Shown here one piece after another: positions 7,581 to 16,333 of a stretch of 46,388 nt of DNA. The stretch spans positions 1 to 46,388 of the forward strand of contig NZ_BATQ01000107.1 in assembly GCF_000739635.1 (NCBI RefSeq), in the 5' to 3' direction. A model generated the notes under the pieces. That model was not told the origin of the DNA and ran no database searches. It was given only the letters and a program-made list of their open reading frames with translations. The stretch's first letter is position 1. The number at the start of each line of letters is the position of its first letter. The position numbers and the translations under genes were made by a program. This DNA is from Verrucomicrobium sp. BvORR034. GTDB taxonomy: Bacteria; Verrucomicrobiota; Verrucomicrobiia; Verrucomicrobiales; Verrucomicrobiaceae.

Positions 7581-8542
7581 GTCTGACCTACCTCGAAGCC
7601 ATTCGCGAAGCCCAGTACGAAGCCCTGCGCCGTGATCCGCGCGTCTTCATCTACGGGCAGGACATCGGAGAATTTGGCGGGGCCTTCAAGGCCACCAAAC
7701 GCCTTAGCGCGGAGTTTCCCGGCCGGGTGCTGGACTCCCCCATCAGTGAGGATGCCATGGTCGGCATGGCCATTGGAGCTGCTGTGGAAGGAAGTCGGCC
7801 CATCGTTGAGATGCAGTTTGCAGATTTCAGCAGCGTTGGATTCAACCAGATCGTCAATCAGGCCGCCACGCTGTACTGGCGCACCAATGTACCCTGCCCC
7901 ATTGTGATCCGCCTGCCCAGCGGGGGCACCCCCGGCAGTGGCCCGTTCCACAGCCAGAGCATGGAGAGCATTTACGCCCACTACCCCGGGCTGGTGATCT
8001 TGACTCCTGCAACCGTGGAGGATGCCTACCATCTCCTGCTCGATGCAGTGGAACTGGAAGACCCGGTGATCTTCTGTGAACACAAGTTCCTCTATTATCA
8101 CCTGAAGGCCGATGCGCTGCCGACTTCCACCTTGCCCATTGGCAAGGCCCGCATCGCGCGTCCTGGCCGTCATGCAACCGTGGTCGCTTATTCCGCCATG
8201 GTGCACGAGAGCATCCGCGCCGCTGAGGAGCTTCAGCAAGACGGCTATCAAATCGAGGTCGTGGACATGCGGAGCGTGAAGCCTATCGATACTGGCACCA
8301 TCCTGGCCTCGGTGGCCCGGACGGGACGCCTGCTCTGTGTGGGGGAATCCTTCCCTTGGGGCGGCGTCACTGCAGAGGTGATCTCCCGCGTGGTCGCCGA
8401 TGGCTTTCACCTCCTCGATGCCCCTCCCCAGCGCCTGAACTCCAAAGACACACCGATCCCCTACCATCCCAATCTTTGGCGCGCTCACCGGCCCACGGCT
8501 GCCAGCATTGTGGCTGAGCTTCGCAAGCTTTTGAAGTTCTAG
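7577..8542 (+). CDS. Thiamine-pyrophosphate-dependent dehydrogenase E1, beta subunit
   Basis: 321 residues, typical for E1 beta. It forms the alpha2beta2 E1 heterotetramer and helps bind thiamine pyrophosphate at the subunit interface. Family marks in order: TYLEAIREAQ at the N-terminus, GQDIGEFGGAF (~26-36), DSPISEDAMVGMAIGAA (~52-68), MQFADF, GPFHSQSMES (~125-134) and KPIDTGTI (~226-233). It starts at 7577 in an ATGA overlap with E1 alpha, so translation is coupled. The E2 gene follows after 80 bases. Together with E2 it forms most of a 2-oxoacid or acetoin dehydrogenase complex; no E3 (dihydrolipoyl dehydrogenase) gene is present here. Confidence 0.9.
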   Translation: MSLTYLEAIREAQYEALRRDPRVFIYGQDIGEFGGAFKATKRLSAEFPGRVLDSPISEDAMVGMAIGAAVEGSRPIVEMQFADFSSVGFNQIVNQAATLYWRTNVPCPIVIRLPSGGTPGSGPFHSQSMESIYAHYPGLVILTPATVEDAYHLLLDAVELEDPVIFCEHKFLYYHLKADALPTSTLPIGKARIARPGRHATVVAYSAMVHESIRAAEELQQDGYQIEVVDMRSVKPIDTGTILASVARTGRLLCVGESFPWGGVTAEVISRVVADGFHLLDAPPQRLNSKDTPIPYHPNLWRAHRPTAASIVAELRKLLKF

Positions 8543-8622
8543 CCAGCAGCTTCCGCGCCCCCATAGACGGCACACAGACGACCGCTTGCGCCCCTTCACT
8601 CTCCCTTCCTCGACAGCATCTC

Positions 8623-9861
8623 ATGCCCGCCATTCCGATTCTCATGCCCCAACTTGGGGAGTCCATCGCCGAAGCCACGATTGTCAGAGTGCTCATCGAG
8701 CCCGGACAGGACGTGGATGAAGGCCAGGAGATCTTTGAGGTGGAGACGAACAAAGCCGTGATGACTGTCACCGCCCCTTGCAAAGGCAAGGTGGGTGAAC
8801 TCACGGCGCAGGTGAATGTGAGCTACCCAGTCGGCTCCAATCTGGGAGCCCTGGAAGTCTCCTCCCAGATGGCCAAAGACATGGGAGTGGACCCCATCAA
8901 GTCCGCCCCGAAGCCTCAATCATCGTCCAACCATCACGAGGATGGGGAGCCCGCCAATCTGCATTTCAAGATCAGTGATGCCGACACCATCCAGGAGCGG
9001 CTGCCTACCGTGGAACCCGTAGTGGGCGGCCTGCCGGTGCCCGCTGGCGCTACCGGGGCCCACTACATCTCCCCGCGCATGCGTGCCCGGATGAATGAAC
9101 TCGGGCTCAACGCCTCAGACCTCTCTGCCGTGGCCGGTACCGGCGCAGGTGGACGCGTCACTGTGGAGGACTTCGAGCAGTTCCTGCGCAACCTGGACGC
9201 CCATCGCATGACCAACGCGTCCCCCATGCGCATCGCGGTAGCGGACTCCATGCGCCGCAGTTGGAGCCGACCACTGGCGACCGTGGGATCCCCCGTCGTG
9301 CTGGACCCTTTGCTGGCCCACCGCAAGAAAGCGAATCCGAAACCCGGCCCTGCTCTGTACGTCATCCGGGCCCTCGCCCTCGCGCTGAGCGAAGACACAG
9401 CCGTTGCTGGCCGCCTCGTGGGCAATCGCATTGTCCACCCCAGAGCGATAGATATCGGCTTCGCCGTGGAAGTGGCCGACGGCGTGCTGGTCCCCACCCT
9501 CCGTGAGGTGGAGAAGAAGCCGCTGGCAACCCTGGTGGAAGTTTACAACAAGCTGGTGGAACAAGCCCGCAGCCGTCGGCTGCCCAATGAGGCCAGCCGA
9601 CCAGGCATCGCCACCGTTACAAACTTCGGCACGTTCGGGATCGTGTGGGCCACCCCGATTCCCCTTCCCGAGCAGAACTTGGTGTTGGGACTTGGCGCGG
9701 GCCGAAAGGCTCCCGTCTGGAGTGAGGAAGTGAAGACCTTCATCCCCGTAACCGAAGCCGAGCTGACGTTGAGCTTCGACCACCGCATTCTTGACGGTGG
9801 CGGGGCAGGCCGACTGCTGGCCCGCGTGGCGCAGCTCCTTCAGACTCCAGAAAAACTCTGA
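8623..9861 (+). CDS. Dihydrolipoamide acyltransferase E2 of a 2-oxoacid/acetoin dehydrogenase complex
   Basis: 412 residues with the three E2 parts. The lipoyl domain spans 1-80, with the attachment lysine at K44 in ETNKAVM. A flexible linker runs ~85-145. The peripheral-subunit-binding domain is ~148-188 (YISPRMRARMNELGL, GAGGRVTVEDF). The catalytic acyltransferase domain is ~197-412 and ends with SFDHRILDGG, where H387 and D392 are the usual catalytic pair. The N-terminal motif MPQLGESIAEATI is standard. The catalytic domain is slightly short. The lysine needs lipoylation, and a lipoate-protein-ligase-type gene is in this window at 22588-23325. Placement directly after E1 alpha and beta supports one complex. 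Confidence 0.9.
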   Translation: MPAIPILMPQLGESIAEATIVRVLIEPGQDVDEGQEIFEVETNKAVMTVTAPCKGKVGELTAQVNVSYPVGSNLGALEVSSQMAKDMGVDPIKSAPKPQSSSNHHEDGEPANLHFKISDADTIQERLPTVEPVVGGLPVPAGATGAHYISPRMRARMNELGLNASDLSAVAGTGAGGRVTVEDFEQFLRNLDAHRMTNASPMRIAVADSMRRSWSRPLATVGSPVVLDPLLAHRKKANPKPGPALYVIRALALALSEDTAVAGRLVGNRIVHPRAIDIGFAVEVADGVLVPTLREVEKKPLATLVEVYNKLVEQARSRRLPNEASRPGIATVTNFGTFGIVWATPIPLPEQNLVLGLGAGRKAPVWSEEVKTFIPVTEAELTLSFDHRILDGGGAGRLLARVAQLLQTPEKL

Positions 9862-9904
9862 TGGGGTTTCCTGCAGCGTCCTCAACTCCCTTTTGATCGT
9901 CTGA

Positions 9905-10858
9905 ATGAAGCTCACCGTTCTCGATGCCTACACTGCCAATCCAGGGGACCTCTCCTGGGATGCCTTACACGCACTGGCGGAGTGCACCTTTCATGATCGT
10001 ACGCCTGCCAGCGAGGTGGTGAAGCGAGCCGAAGACTGTGAGCTGATCCTGACCAACAAGACCGTCATCAGTGGTGATGCGATCCGATCACTCCCCAAGT
10101 TGCGGTACATCGGGGTGCTCGCCACTGGCTACAATGTCGTGGACGTCACCGCCGCCAAAGAACGCGGGATCACCGTCTGCAATGTTCCGGGATACAGCAC
10201 CGCTTCGGTGGCTCAAACAGTGTTTGCCCTTCTGCTGGAGTTGACCCATCGGGTCGGCCATCACGCGCAGACCGTTCGAGAAGGCCGCTGGAGTTCCTGC
10301 CAGGACTTCAGCTACTGGGACGGCTCCTTGGTGGAGTTGAGCGGTCGCACGCTGGGCATCCTCGGGTATGGAGCGATTGGAGAAGCTGTGGCCCGTATCG
10401 CGCTTGCCATGGGCATGAAAGTCATTGCCAATCGTCGCACATGGTCGTCGGAACCCCTTCAAGGCGTTGAGAAAGTGGATCTTGAATCGTGTTTCAATAA
10501 TTCAGATGTATTAACATTACATTTTCCCTTAACACCGAACACTTCAGGCATCATCAACCGCGAAAATATTGCGAAAATGAAACCTGGAGCGTTCTTGATC
10601 AACACCGCTCGCGGCCCGTTGATCAATGAGGCCGATTTGGCCGAGGCCCTCAACACAGGTCGTCTCGCCGGCGCTGGCCTGGATGTCCTTTCCTCAGAGC
10701 CACCCGCGGCGGATAATCCATTGATCACCGCCCGCAACTGCATCATCACCCCGCACATCGCTTGGGCAAGCCTGGAAGCCCGTGCTCGATTGATCCAGGT
10801 GGCCACTGAAAATGTGCGTGCTTTCCTGGCCGGGGTGCCACAGAACCCGGTGGGCTGA
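9905..10858 (+). CDS. D-2-hydroxyacid dehydrogenase (glycerate dehydrogenase/hydroxypyruvate reductase-like)
   Basis: 317 residues. NAD(P)-dependent reduction of 2-oxoacids or oxidation of D-2-hydroxyacids. The Rossmann motif GYGAIG is at 154-159. The catalytic triad is visible: R236 (NTARG), E265 (SSEPP) and H284 (TPHIAWAS). D260 is in the usual GLDVLSSEPP context. Length and the GYNVVDVTAAKERGI segment resemble glycerate dehydrogenases. It starts 43 bases after the E2 stop on the same strand, so it probably belongs to the same operon. A role linking glycerate or hydroxypyruvate to the dehydrogenase complex is inference. Confidence 0.88.
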   Translation: MKLTVLDAYTANPGDLSWDALHALAECTFHDRTPASEVVKRAEDCELILTNKTVISGDAIRSLPKLRYIGVLATGYNVVDVTAAKERGITVCNVPGYSTASVAQTVFALLLELTHRVGHHAQTVREGRWSSCQDFSYWDGSLVELSGRTLGILGYGAIGEAVARIALAMGMKVIANRRTWSSEPLQGVEKVDLESCFNNSDVLTLHFPLTPNTSGIINRENIAKMKPGAFLINTARGPLINEADLAEALNTGRLAGAGLDVLSSEPPAADNPLITARNCIITPHIAWASLEARARLIQVATENVRAFLAGVPQNPVG

Positions 10859-10937
10859 AAATTTATCAATTCGGTTGTCAGAAAATCACGCTTTCGGGCA
10901 GTATCACTCCCCCTGCGTTTTGGATTTTTCTGACCTC

Positions 10938-12431
10938 ATGAAACTGCTTCCCGTCGCCGCCTGCTGTCTCCTCTCCGCCACCCCCCTTTTTGCCGGAGAT
11001 TGGGTTAACCTTTTCAATGGCAAGGACCTTGCCGGATTTGTACAACGGGGAGGCAAGGCGACCTATGCGGTGGAAGATGGAGCCGTGGTGGGCACCACCG
11101 CCCCCAACACACCTAACAGTTTCCTCTGCACCGAAAAAGACTACGGCGATTTCGTCCTTGAGCTTGAGTTCAAGGTGGACCCTCGAATGAACAGCGGAAT
11201 TCAGTTTCGGAGTGAATCCAAACCTGACTACAAGGCAGGACAGGTTCACGGCTATCAGTTCGAGATTGATCCAGCGGATCGCGCCTGGACGGCCGGCATC
11301 TACGACGAAGGCCGCCGCGCCTGGCTGGCTCCTCTGGAGACCAACGACGCCGCCCGGTTTGCCTTCAAGCAAAACGAATGGAACAAGGCCCGGGTGGAAG
11401 CTGTGGGTGACCAGTTGCGCACCTTCCTCAACGGAGTGCCCGCTGCAGGCCTGAAGGATGGCATGACCCCGAAAGGATTCATCGCCCTGCAAGTGCATGG
11501 CATTGGCAAAAGCGATGCCCAGATGCAGGTGCGCTGGCGCAACATCCGCCTGATGGAAAACCCATCCAAGGCAGACCTCAGCCCTGAAGCCGCCGCCCCC
11601 AAAGCTCCCGCATCTCTTGTGGCGGAAGGTGCAGAAGTGAAGCTGCTCCAGGGCGGGTTCAAATTCACCGAAGGGCCTGCCCTCGCGCCAGACGGCCGGA
11701 TTTACTTCACCGACATCCCCAACAACCGGATTCACATCTATGACCCGGCCACGGGACAAACGACCGTTCATCGTGAGAACACCGGTGGCGCCAACGGCCT
11801 GATGTTCACCCCGACAGGTGCCTTGCTGGCCTGTGAAATGAAGGCTCGCAAAGTGACCCGGGAAGCCAACGGCGAGATCAAGACAGTCGTCGAAAAGGTG
11901 GGCGGCAAGCGGGTCAATCAGTCCAACGATGTGGATCTCGACGGCAAGGGCGGGTACTACTTCACCGATCCCAACTACGGCCAGAAGGACGACATCCAGA
12001 TGGAGAAAGAGTGCGTGTACTACGTGGACCGTGGTGGCAAGGTCACCCAGGTGGTGGACGACTGCCTCAAGCCCAACGGCATTGTGCTGTCGCTCGACAA
12101 GAAGACGCTCTATGTCGGCGACAATGGATCCAACAAGGTCCGCGCCTACGACATCCAGGACAACGGGACTGTGAAAAATGGCCGTGACTTTGCGAAGATG
12201 GCCGAAGGCCAGGCCACTGGCGGCGATGGCATGACCATTGACCAGTTTGGCAACGTCTATGTCACGGCCCAGGAGTTCGTCTGGGTCTTTGATCCCGCAG
12301 GCAAAGAGGTGACCAAGATCAAAGTCCCGGAAAACCCGGCCAACTGCACCTTCGGTCGTGACAACATGCTCTACATCACCGCGAAGACTGGCTTCTATGG
12401 TGTGAAAATGAACGTCTCCGGCCGTCGTTAA
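10938..12431 (+). CDS. Secreted DUF1080 (3-keto-disaccharide hydrolase) fused to SMP-30/gluconolactonase-like propeller
   Basis: 497 residues from an ATG at 10938. The first 19 residues (MKLLPVAACCLL...FAGD) form a signal peptide. Residues ~20-205 are a DUF1080 domain (WVNLFNGKDLAGF, NSGIQFRS, WNKARVEA, GFIALQVHG), a concanavalin-like fold in which some members hydrolyse 3-keto-glycosides. Residues ~225-497 are an SMP-30/gluconolactonase-like six-bladed propeller (FTEGPALAPDGRIYFTD, PNGIVLS, GGDGMTID). The longer reading frame from 10812 would overlap the hydroxyacid dehydrogenase gene and lose the signal peptide position. Fusion of hydrolase and lactonase domains suggests two steps of sugar-derivative breakdown outside the cytoplasm. 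Activity is inferred from family. Confidence 0.87.
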   Translation: MKLLPVAACCLLSATPLFAGDWVNLFNGKDLAGFVQRGGKATYAVEDGAVVGTTAPNTPNSFLCTEKDYGDFVLELEFKVDPRMNSGIQFRSESKPDYKAGQVHGYQFEIDPADRAWTAGIYDEGRRAWLAPLETNDAARFAFKQNEWNKARVEAVGDQLRTFLNGVPAAGLKDGMTPKGFIALQVHGIGKSDAQMQVRWRNIRLMENPSKADLSPEAAAPKAPASLVAEGAEVKLLQGGFKFTEGPALAPDGRIYFTDIPNNRIHIYDPATGQTTVHRENTGGANGLMFTPTGALLACEMKARKVTREANGEIKTVVEKVGGKRVNQSNDVDLDGKGGYYFTDPNYGQKDDIQMEKECVYYVDRGGKVTQVVDDCLKPNGIVLSLDKKTLYVGDNGSNKVRAYDIQDNGTVKNGRDFAKMAEGQATGGDGMTIDQFGNVYVTAQEFVWVFDPAGKEVTKIKVPENPANCTFGRDNMLYITAKTGFYGVKMNVSGRR

Positions 12432-12454
12432 CAGCCCGCAACCATCGATTTCTC

Positions 12455-13468
12455 ATGAAACTTCACCACCTTCCCTTTCTGGCCGGGCTTCTCGCCTGCT
12501 CCTCTCCATTGTTCAGCGCAGAGTACAGCTTCAAGGACACGCCGGCCAAGCACCTGGACATCCTGCGTGATGGCAAGGTCATCGCGCGTTGGATGACCGC
12601 CTACGACATCTCCAGCAAGGAGCAGATCCACGATACCTACAAACCCTTCCTGCACGTCTTCGATGCAGAAGGCGGCGGACCGATCACCAAAGGACCAGGT
12701 GGCGACTTCACCCATCACCGCGGCATCTTTGAAGGCTGGAACAAACTGGTGGTGGGCGACAAGACCTATGACCGCTGGCACATGAAGGACGGGGCGCAGG
12801 TACATGTGAAGTACCTCAATCAGTCCGCCACTGCGGATGGGGCCACCTTTACGTCTCTCGTCCGCTGGCAGGGCAAAGGCGAAGCCGCCGAGCCGGTGTT
12901 GGAGGATGAGCGCACCTTCAAGTTCCTGCCCCCCTCAGGTCAGTTCTACTCGATCATCGACGTCACGACCAAACTGAAAGCAATCGCCGGGGACACCACC
13001 TTCGACGGCGACCCTGAGCACGCTGGCCTCCAGTTCCGCCCGGCTCAGGAAGTGGACCGTTCCAAGACGGCCTACCTCTATCCCGTGGCGAAGGCAGATG
13101 CCCACAAGGATCTCGACTACCCCTGGTTCGCTGAAACCTACTCCCTCAACGGAAAGAGCTACAGTGTGGTTTACCTGAACCATGCCTCCAATCCCACCGG
13201 CACGCGCATCTCCGCGTACCGCGACTACGGCCGGTTTGGCGCCTTCTTCAAGACGAGCATCAAGAAGGACGAAACGCTGACTCTGCAGGTCCGCTTCCTG
13301 ATCGCCGAAGGAGGGCTCCCTTCCGCCGAGGTGATTCAGAAGGCCTGGAATGAGTACACCGGAAAAAGCGCCCCTACGCCGGAAGTCACGCAAAAGCCGG
13401 CCGAAGGCGCTGGCAAACCGGCAGCTCCGAAGGCAAAAACAGCCCCGGCGCCAACAAAGTCGAACTGA
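12455..13468 (+). CDS. Exported PmoA-like (DUF6807) protein
   Basis: 337 residues with an N-terminal signal peptide (residues 1-21, ending FSAEYS). The body fits the DUF6807/PmoA-like family: THHRGIFEGWN, RWHMKDG, HAGLQFRPAQEV, DYPWFAETYSLNGKSYSVVYLNH and GRFGAFF. The family has a beta-sandwich fold and is common in Planctomycetes and Verrucomicrobia; its enzymatic activity is not established. The last ~35 residues are a low-complexity P/A/K-rich tail. It lies 23 bases after the DUF1080/SMP-30 gene and is followed by a terminator, so it is probably the last gene of this operon. Confidence 0.85.
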   Translation: MKLHHLPFLAGLLACSSPLFSAEYSFKDTPAKHLDILRDGKVIARWMTAYDISSKEQIHDTYKPFLHVFDAEGGGPITKGPGGDFTHHRGIFEGWNKLVVGDKTYDRWHMKDGAQVHVKYLNQSATADGATFTSLVRWQGKGEAAEPVLEDERTFKFLPPSGQFYSIIDVTTKLKAIAGDTTFDGDPEHAGLQFRPAQEVDRSKTAYLYPVAKADAHKDLDYPWFAETYSLNGKSYSVVYLNHASNPTGTRISAYRDYGRFGAFFKTSIKKDETLTLQVRFLIAEGGLPSAEVIQKAWNEYTGKSAPTPEVTQKPAEGAGKPAAPKAKTAPAPTKSN

Positions 13469-13485
13469 TTTCGCTCCGCGATGTC

Positions 13486-13527
13486 AAAAAAGCGGCACTC
13501 CACTCCTGGACGTGCCGCTTTTATTTC
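13486..13527 (+). terminator. Terminator after the PmoA-like gene
   Basis: AAAAGCGGCAC near 13488-13498 pairs with GTGCCGCTTTT at 13512-13522, with a 13-base loop and TTTTATTT. A matching A run on the left makes it potentially bidirectional. Confidence 0.8.
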
Positions 13528-13590
13528 CCCATCCCAACTCCCGTTCAATTTTCATGAGCATTCCAGGCTGAGACCAACGAGACCCCTCTG

Positions 13591-13732
13591 CACGCGTTCG
13601 TGCCGCCTTTCATTGAAGGCGCAAGAACGCTGACCACAGCGTCGCCCACGCGTCCGGGAAGAACTTCACGGACGTTTTCTCATGGGCGCATGACGCTGTG
13701 ATACTCCTTGCTACCCCTCCGTCGCCAGACGG
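13591..13732 (+). ncRNA. Candidate structured leader RNA: run of five hairpins
   Basis: Upstream of the malectin-protein gene, five perfect or near-perfect hairpins follow each other: CACG/CGTG (13591-13602), CGCCTT/AAGGCG (13604-13621), ACGCTG/CAGCGT (13627-13642), CGTCCG-GAA/TTC-CGGACG (13651-13674, then TTTTCT) and CCGTC/GACGG (13719-13732). The fourth looks like a terminator. ACGCGT at 13592 can instead pair with ACGCGT at 13648, which would break hairpins 1 and 4. No known riboswitch class was recognised. Confidence 0.4.
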
Positions 13733-13774
13733 TCCGGTGGCTAGGAACCTCTTCTCGTATCTCAAGCCAGTTTC

Positions 13775-16333
13775 ATGACTTTTCGTTCCACCGCCTTTTC
13801 CGTGGCGTTATCCACGGCTTTGCTGACTTTCATGGTCGGCCTTCCTCACGCTGCGCGGGCAGCCGCGCGCCCGTTTGAACCCCTTCGCATCAACTGCGGG
13901 GGCGGCACCATCAAGGACCGCCTCACGGGGCATGTCTGGCTGTCCGACAAGAACTATGTGGTTCGCGGCAAGAAGTATCGGTTTAATCAGAGGCTGAATC
14001 TTAAAGAGGCTCAGGAACCCGCCCCTGAACTGGTGTACCAGTCGGTGCGCAGAGCCAACCTCAACTACCGGATACGAAGCGTGGCAGATGGCACCTACTT
14101 GGTGCGACTGCACTTTGTCGATGGCAAACAGCAGGCCGAGCGCAGCATGGACTTCTGGATCGAAGGCGAGCACCTGCTGCAGAACTTCAGTCCTCGAGAA
14201 GCCGCAGGTTCGTCAAACCGCGCCTATATTTATGAAGCCGTGGTGCAGGTGAAGGATGGCAACGGACTCGATATTCGTGGCACTCGCGGGAGAGGTGATG
14301 ATGTGTTCCTCAGTGGGATCGAAGTCCTGCCCGCTCCCGCCGGAGCCCCCCTCACCCGCCCTCCATTGGCCAGCCCAAGCGCTCCCGCGGACTTGGCGCA
14401 ACAACTGCGCGATTTTGCAGAGGGTCCAGCCCGGGTGGTGTGGACGCGCACAGAGGATGAAGAGGATTTCTATCTGAAAGGCGGCACTGGCGTGCTCTAT
14501 GGATATGACACCGAGGATGGCAAAGGCGAAAGAGCCATCCTCTCCGACATCCGAAGCTACGCGAGTCCGATGCTTACTCCGGATGGCAGGCAGGTGGTGT
14601 TCACGGACCAAACGAAACACAAGTGCTACGTGGTTGGTTTCGACGGGGCCGGGCTTCGAGAACTGTCGGCCGGTTACGCATCCGACATCTGGGAGGATCC
14701 CTCCACCGGGACCACCTGGGTGTATGTGCGGACCGGATGGCGGGACGTGAAAGCCCCAGTCAGGCGCTTCCGGCTCGATGATCCTTCTGTCTCCGAGGAG
14801 GTCTGGACCAAATCTGGGACCGGACAGCCGCAAACCGCGTGGTTTCATCTCTCCGGAGATGGCAAGCTCGCGGCCGATGCCTTCCCCTGGCCGCAATGCG
14901 GTCTGGCTGATCTGGGTTCGGGCGAATTCAAAGTGATGGGCAAAGGATGCTGGCCCGCCGTGGCACCAGACAGCAGTCACCGGTCGTTCTATTTCATTGG
15001 TCAACACACCGGCGTACAGTTCTTCGACACCCCCCAGGCGACGCCGCGCACGATCAACCTCGCCACCGTACCTGGATGGACCGGGCGGAAAGTCTACCAC
15101 CCTAGATGGACGAATGATGTGCGCTTCGTCACCCTCACGGCCCCCCAATGGATGCCGGAAACGGAGCTCTATATCGGCAGGTTTGACGCCGGATTCACCG
15201 AGGTGGAAAGCTGGTTTCGCGTAACCTACAACCACACGGCAGACTTCTTTGGAGATGCCTGGTTTGCGGCTTCCAGCAAACACAATGCCCCCAGCAAGCC
15301 GGGATCGGGCAGCACAGGACTGCTGGCCCAGTCGAACGAGAACGGATTGCCTGGCACAGTCTTCGTCTGGGAAAACGAACGCTCCCGCAACGTCATCACC
15401 GCACCCGATGGCAAGGTGCTCCGCAGCTGGTCCGCCCGCTACGAAGGAGCCACCCGTCCGAACCGCTGGTTCGGCGCCTTGATCCGCCAAGGTTCCCTTC
15501 GACCGGACGAGGATGCTGCTCCCGCTTTCGGCAGGGCTGCCGCCACTTCGGGAGCCTTCTCATTTGCGTTGGACCTTGAACCCGCCTCCACATCTGGGAA
15601 ACAGGAAGCAACCGTGCTGTCCCTGGCAAACTCCAAGGAGAAGCCCATTCTCGAACTCATCCAGAACCAGGCCACACTGTCAGTTGCCGTGACCGACAAA
15701 GACCGGAAGCCAGTGAAGCTCGCCCTGGGAGAAGTCACGCCGGGAACATCAACCCAGGTCGTGGTCACCTACACTTCCGGACAGCTCGTAGGATACCGTG
15801 ATGGCAAGGAAAAAGCCCGCATCTCTGCGGCATGCGAGCCGGCAGAATGGGATGCCACCACCTTGGTCTTCGGCAACGACGTCCTCCGGAGTCGGCCTTG
15901 GGAGGGCTCTCTCGAGAACATTCGCCTGCTCGACCGCGCGGTGTCCGCCGGGGAAGTCGCCACGCTGAATGAACGGTCTGTGAAAACAAGGCAGGGACGG
16001 CAAACCGCCGCTCGCGTCGTGGTGGAAGCGGAGTTGCTTCAAGCTTCAGAGCCTGATGAGCCAGCCACCATCGCCCCCTATGTGCGAAGCCTGGGGGAGA
16101 ACGTTTACAAGGTGAAGCGCGTGTTGTCCGGGCAACTGGAAGACACCGAGATCATCGTCCTGCAATGGGTGGTGCTGGGAGGCCAGACGCTCGCCTCGTC
16201 CGAACGCGAAGAAGGTCACGTCTATCGCCTGGAATTGGAGTCAGCTGACAGCCACCCGGAACTCACCGGAGAACATCGTTCCACCGACATCTTCGAGCCA
16301 GTGATGAACGTGTACTACGACGTCAGCCTGTAG
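13775..16333 (+). CDS. Large secreted protein: malectin-like, beta-propeller and LamG-like domains
   Basis: 852 residues with a signal peptide (~1-29, ending ARAA). Residues ~33-185 are malectin-like (RINCGGG, YLVRLHFVD, GIEVLP), a carbohydrate-binding fold. Residues ~215-500 have TolB-like propeller repeats (SYASPMLTPDGRQVVFTD, DGAGLREL, GDGKLAADAFPWP, PAVAPDSSHRSFYF). Residues ~545-720 are a concanavalin/LamG-like domain (GAFSFALDLEP, NIRLLDRAVSAGEVATL). The last ~120 residues form another beta domain. It is probably exported and binds extracellular sugars or cell-surface glycans; no catalytic residues were identified. It is transcribed alone, with the hairpin-rich leader in front. Confidence 0.8.
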   Translation: MTFRSTAFSVALSTALLTFMVGLPHAARAAARPFEPLRINCGGGTIKDRLTGHVWLSDKNYVVRGKKYRFNQRLNLKEAQEPAPELVYQSVRRANLNYRIRSVADGTYLVRLHFVDGKQQAERSMDFWIEGEHLLQNFSPREAAGSSNRAYIYEAVVQVKDGNGLDIRGTRGRGDDVFLSGIEVLPAPAGAPLTRPPLASPSAPADLAQQLRDFAEGPARVVWTRTEDEEDFYLKGGTGVLYGYDTEDGKGERAILSDIRSYASPMLTPDGRQVVFTDQTKHKCYVVGFDGAGLRELSAGYASDIWEDPSTGTTWVYVRTGWRDVKAPVRRFRLDDPSVSEEVWTKSGTGQPQTAWFHLSGDGKLAADAFPWPQCGLADLGSGEFKVMGKGCWPAVAPDSSHRSFYFIGQHTGVQFFDTPQATPRTINLATVPGWTGRKVYHPRWTNDVRFVTLTAPQWMPETELYIGRFDAGFTEVESWFRVTYNHTADFFGDAWFAASSKHNAPSKPGSGSTGLLAQSNENGLPGTVFVWENERSRNVITAPDGKVLRSWSARYEGATRPNRWFGALIRQGSLRPDEDAAPAFGRAAATSGAFSFALDLEPASTSGKQEATVLSLANSKEKPILELIQNQATLSVAVTDKDRKPVKLALGEVTPGTSTQVVVTYTSGQLVGYRDGKEKARISAACEPAEWDATTLVFGNDVLRSRPWEGSLENIRLLDRAVSAGEVATLNERSVKTRQGRQTAARVVVEAELLQASEPDEPATIAPYVRSLGENVYKVKRVLSGQLEDTEIIVLQWVVLGGQTLASSEREEGHVYRLELESADSHPELTGEHRSTDIFEPVMNVYYDVSL

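Noticed and set aside
7523-8599. 358-codon frame antisense to E1 beta
   Set aside because: The opposite strand encodes a full conserved E1 beta; this is a high-GC shadow.
14213-15490. 425-codon frame antisense to the malectin exoprotein
   Set aside because: The sense protein has a signal peptide and recognisable domains, and the antisense frame has none.
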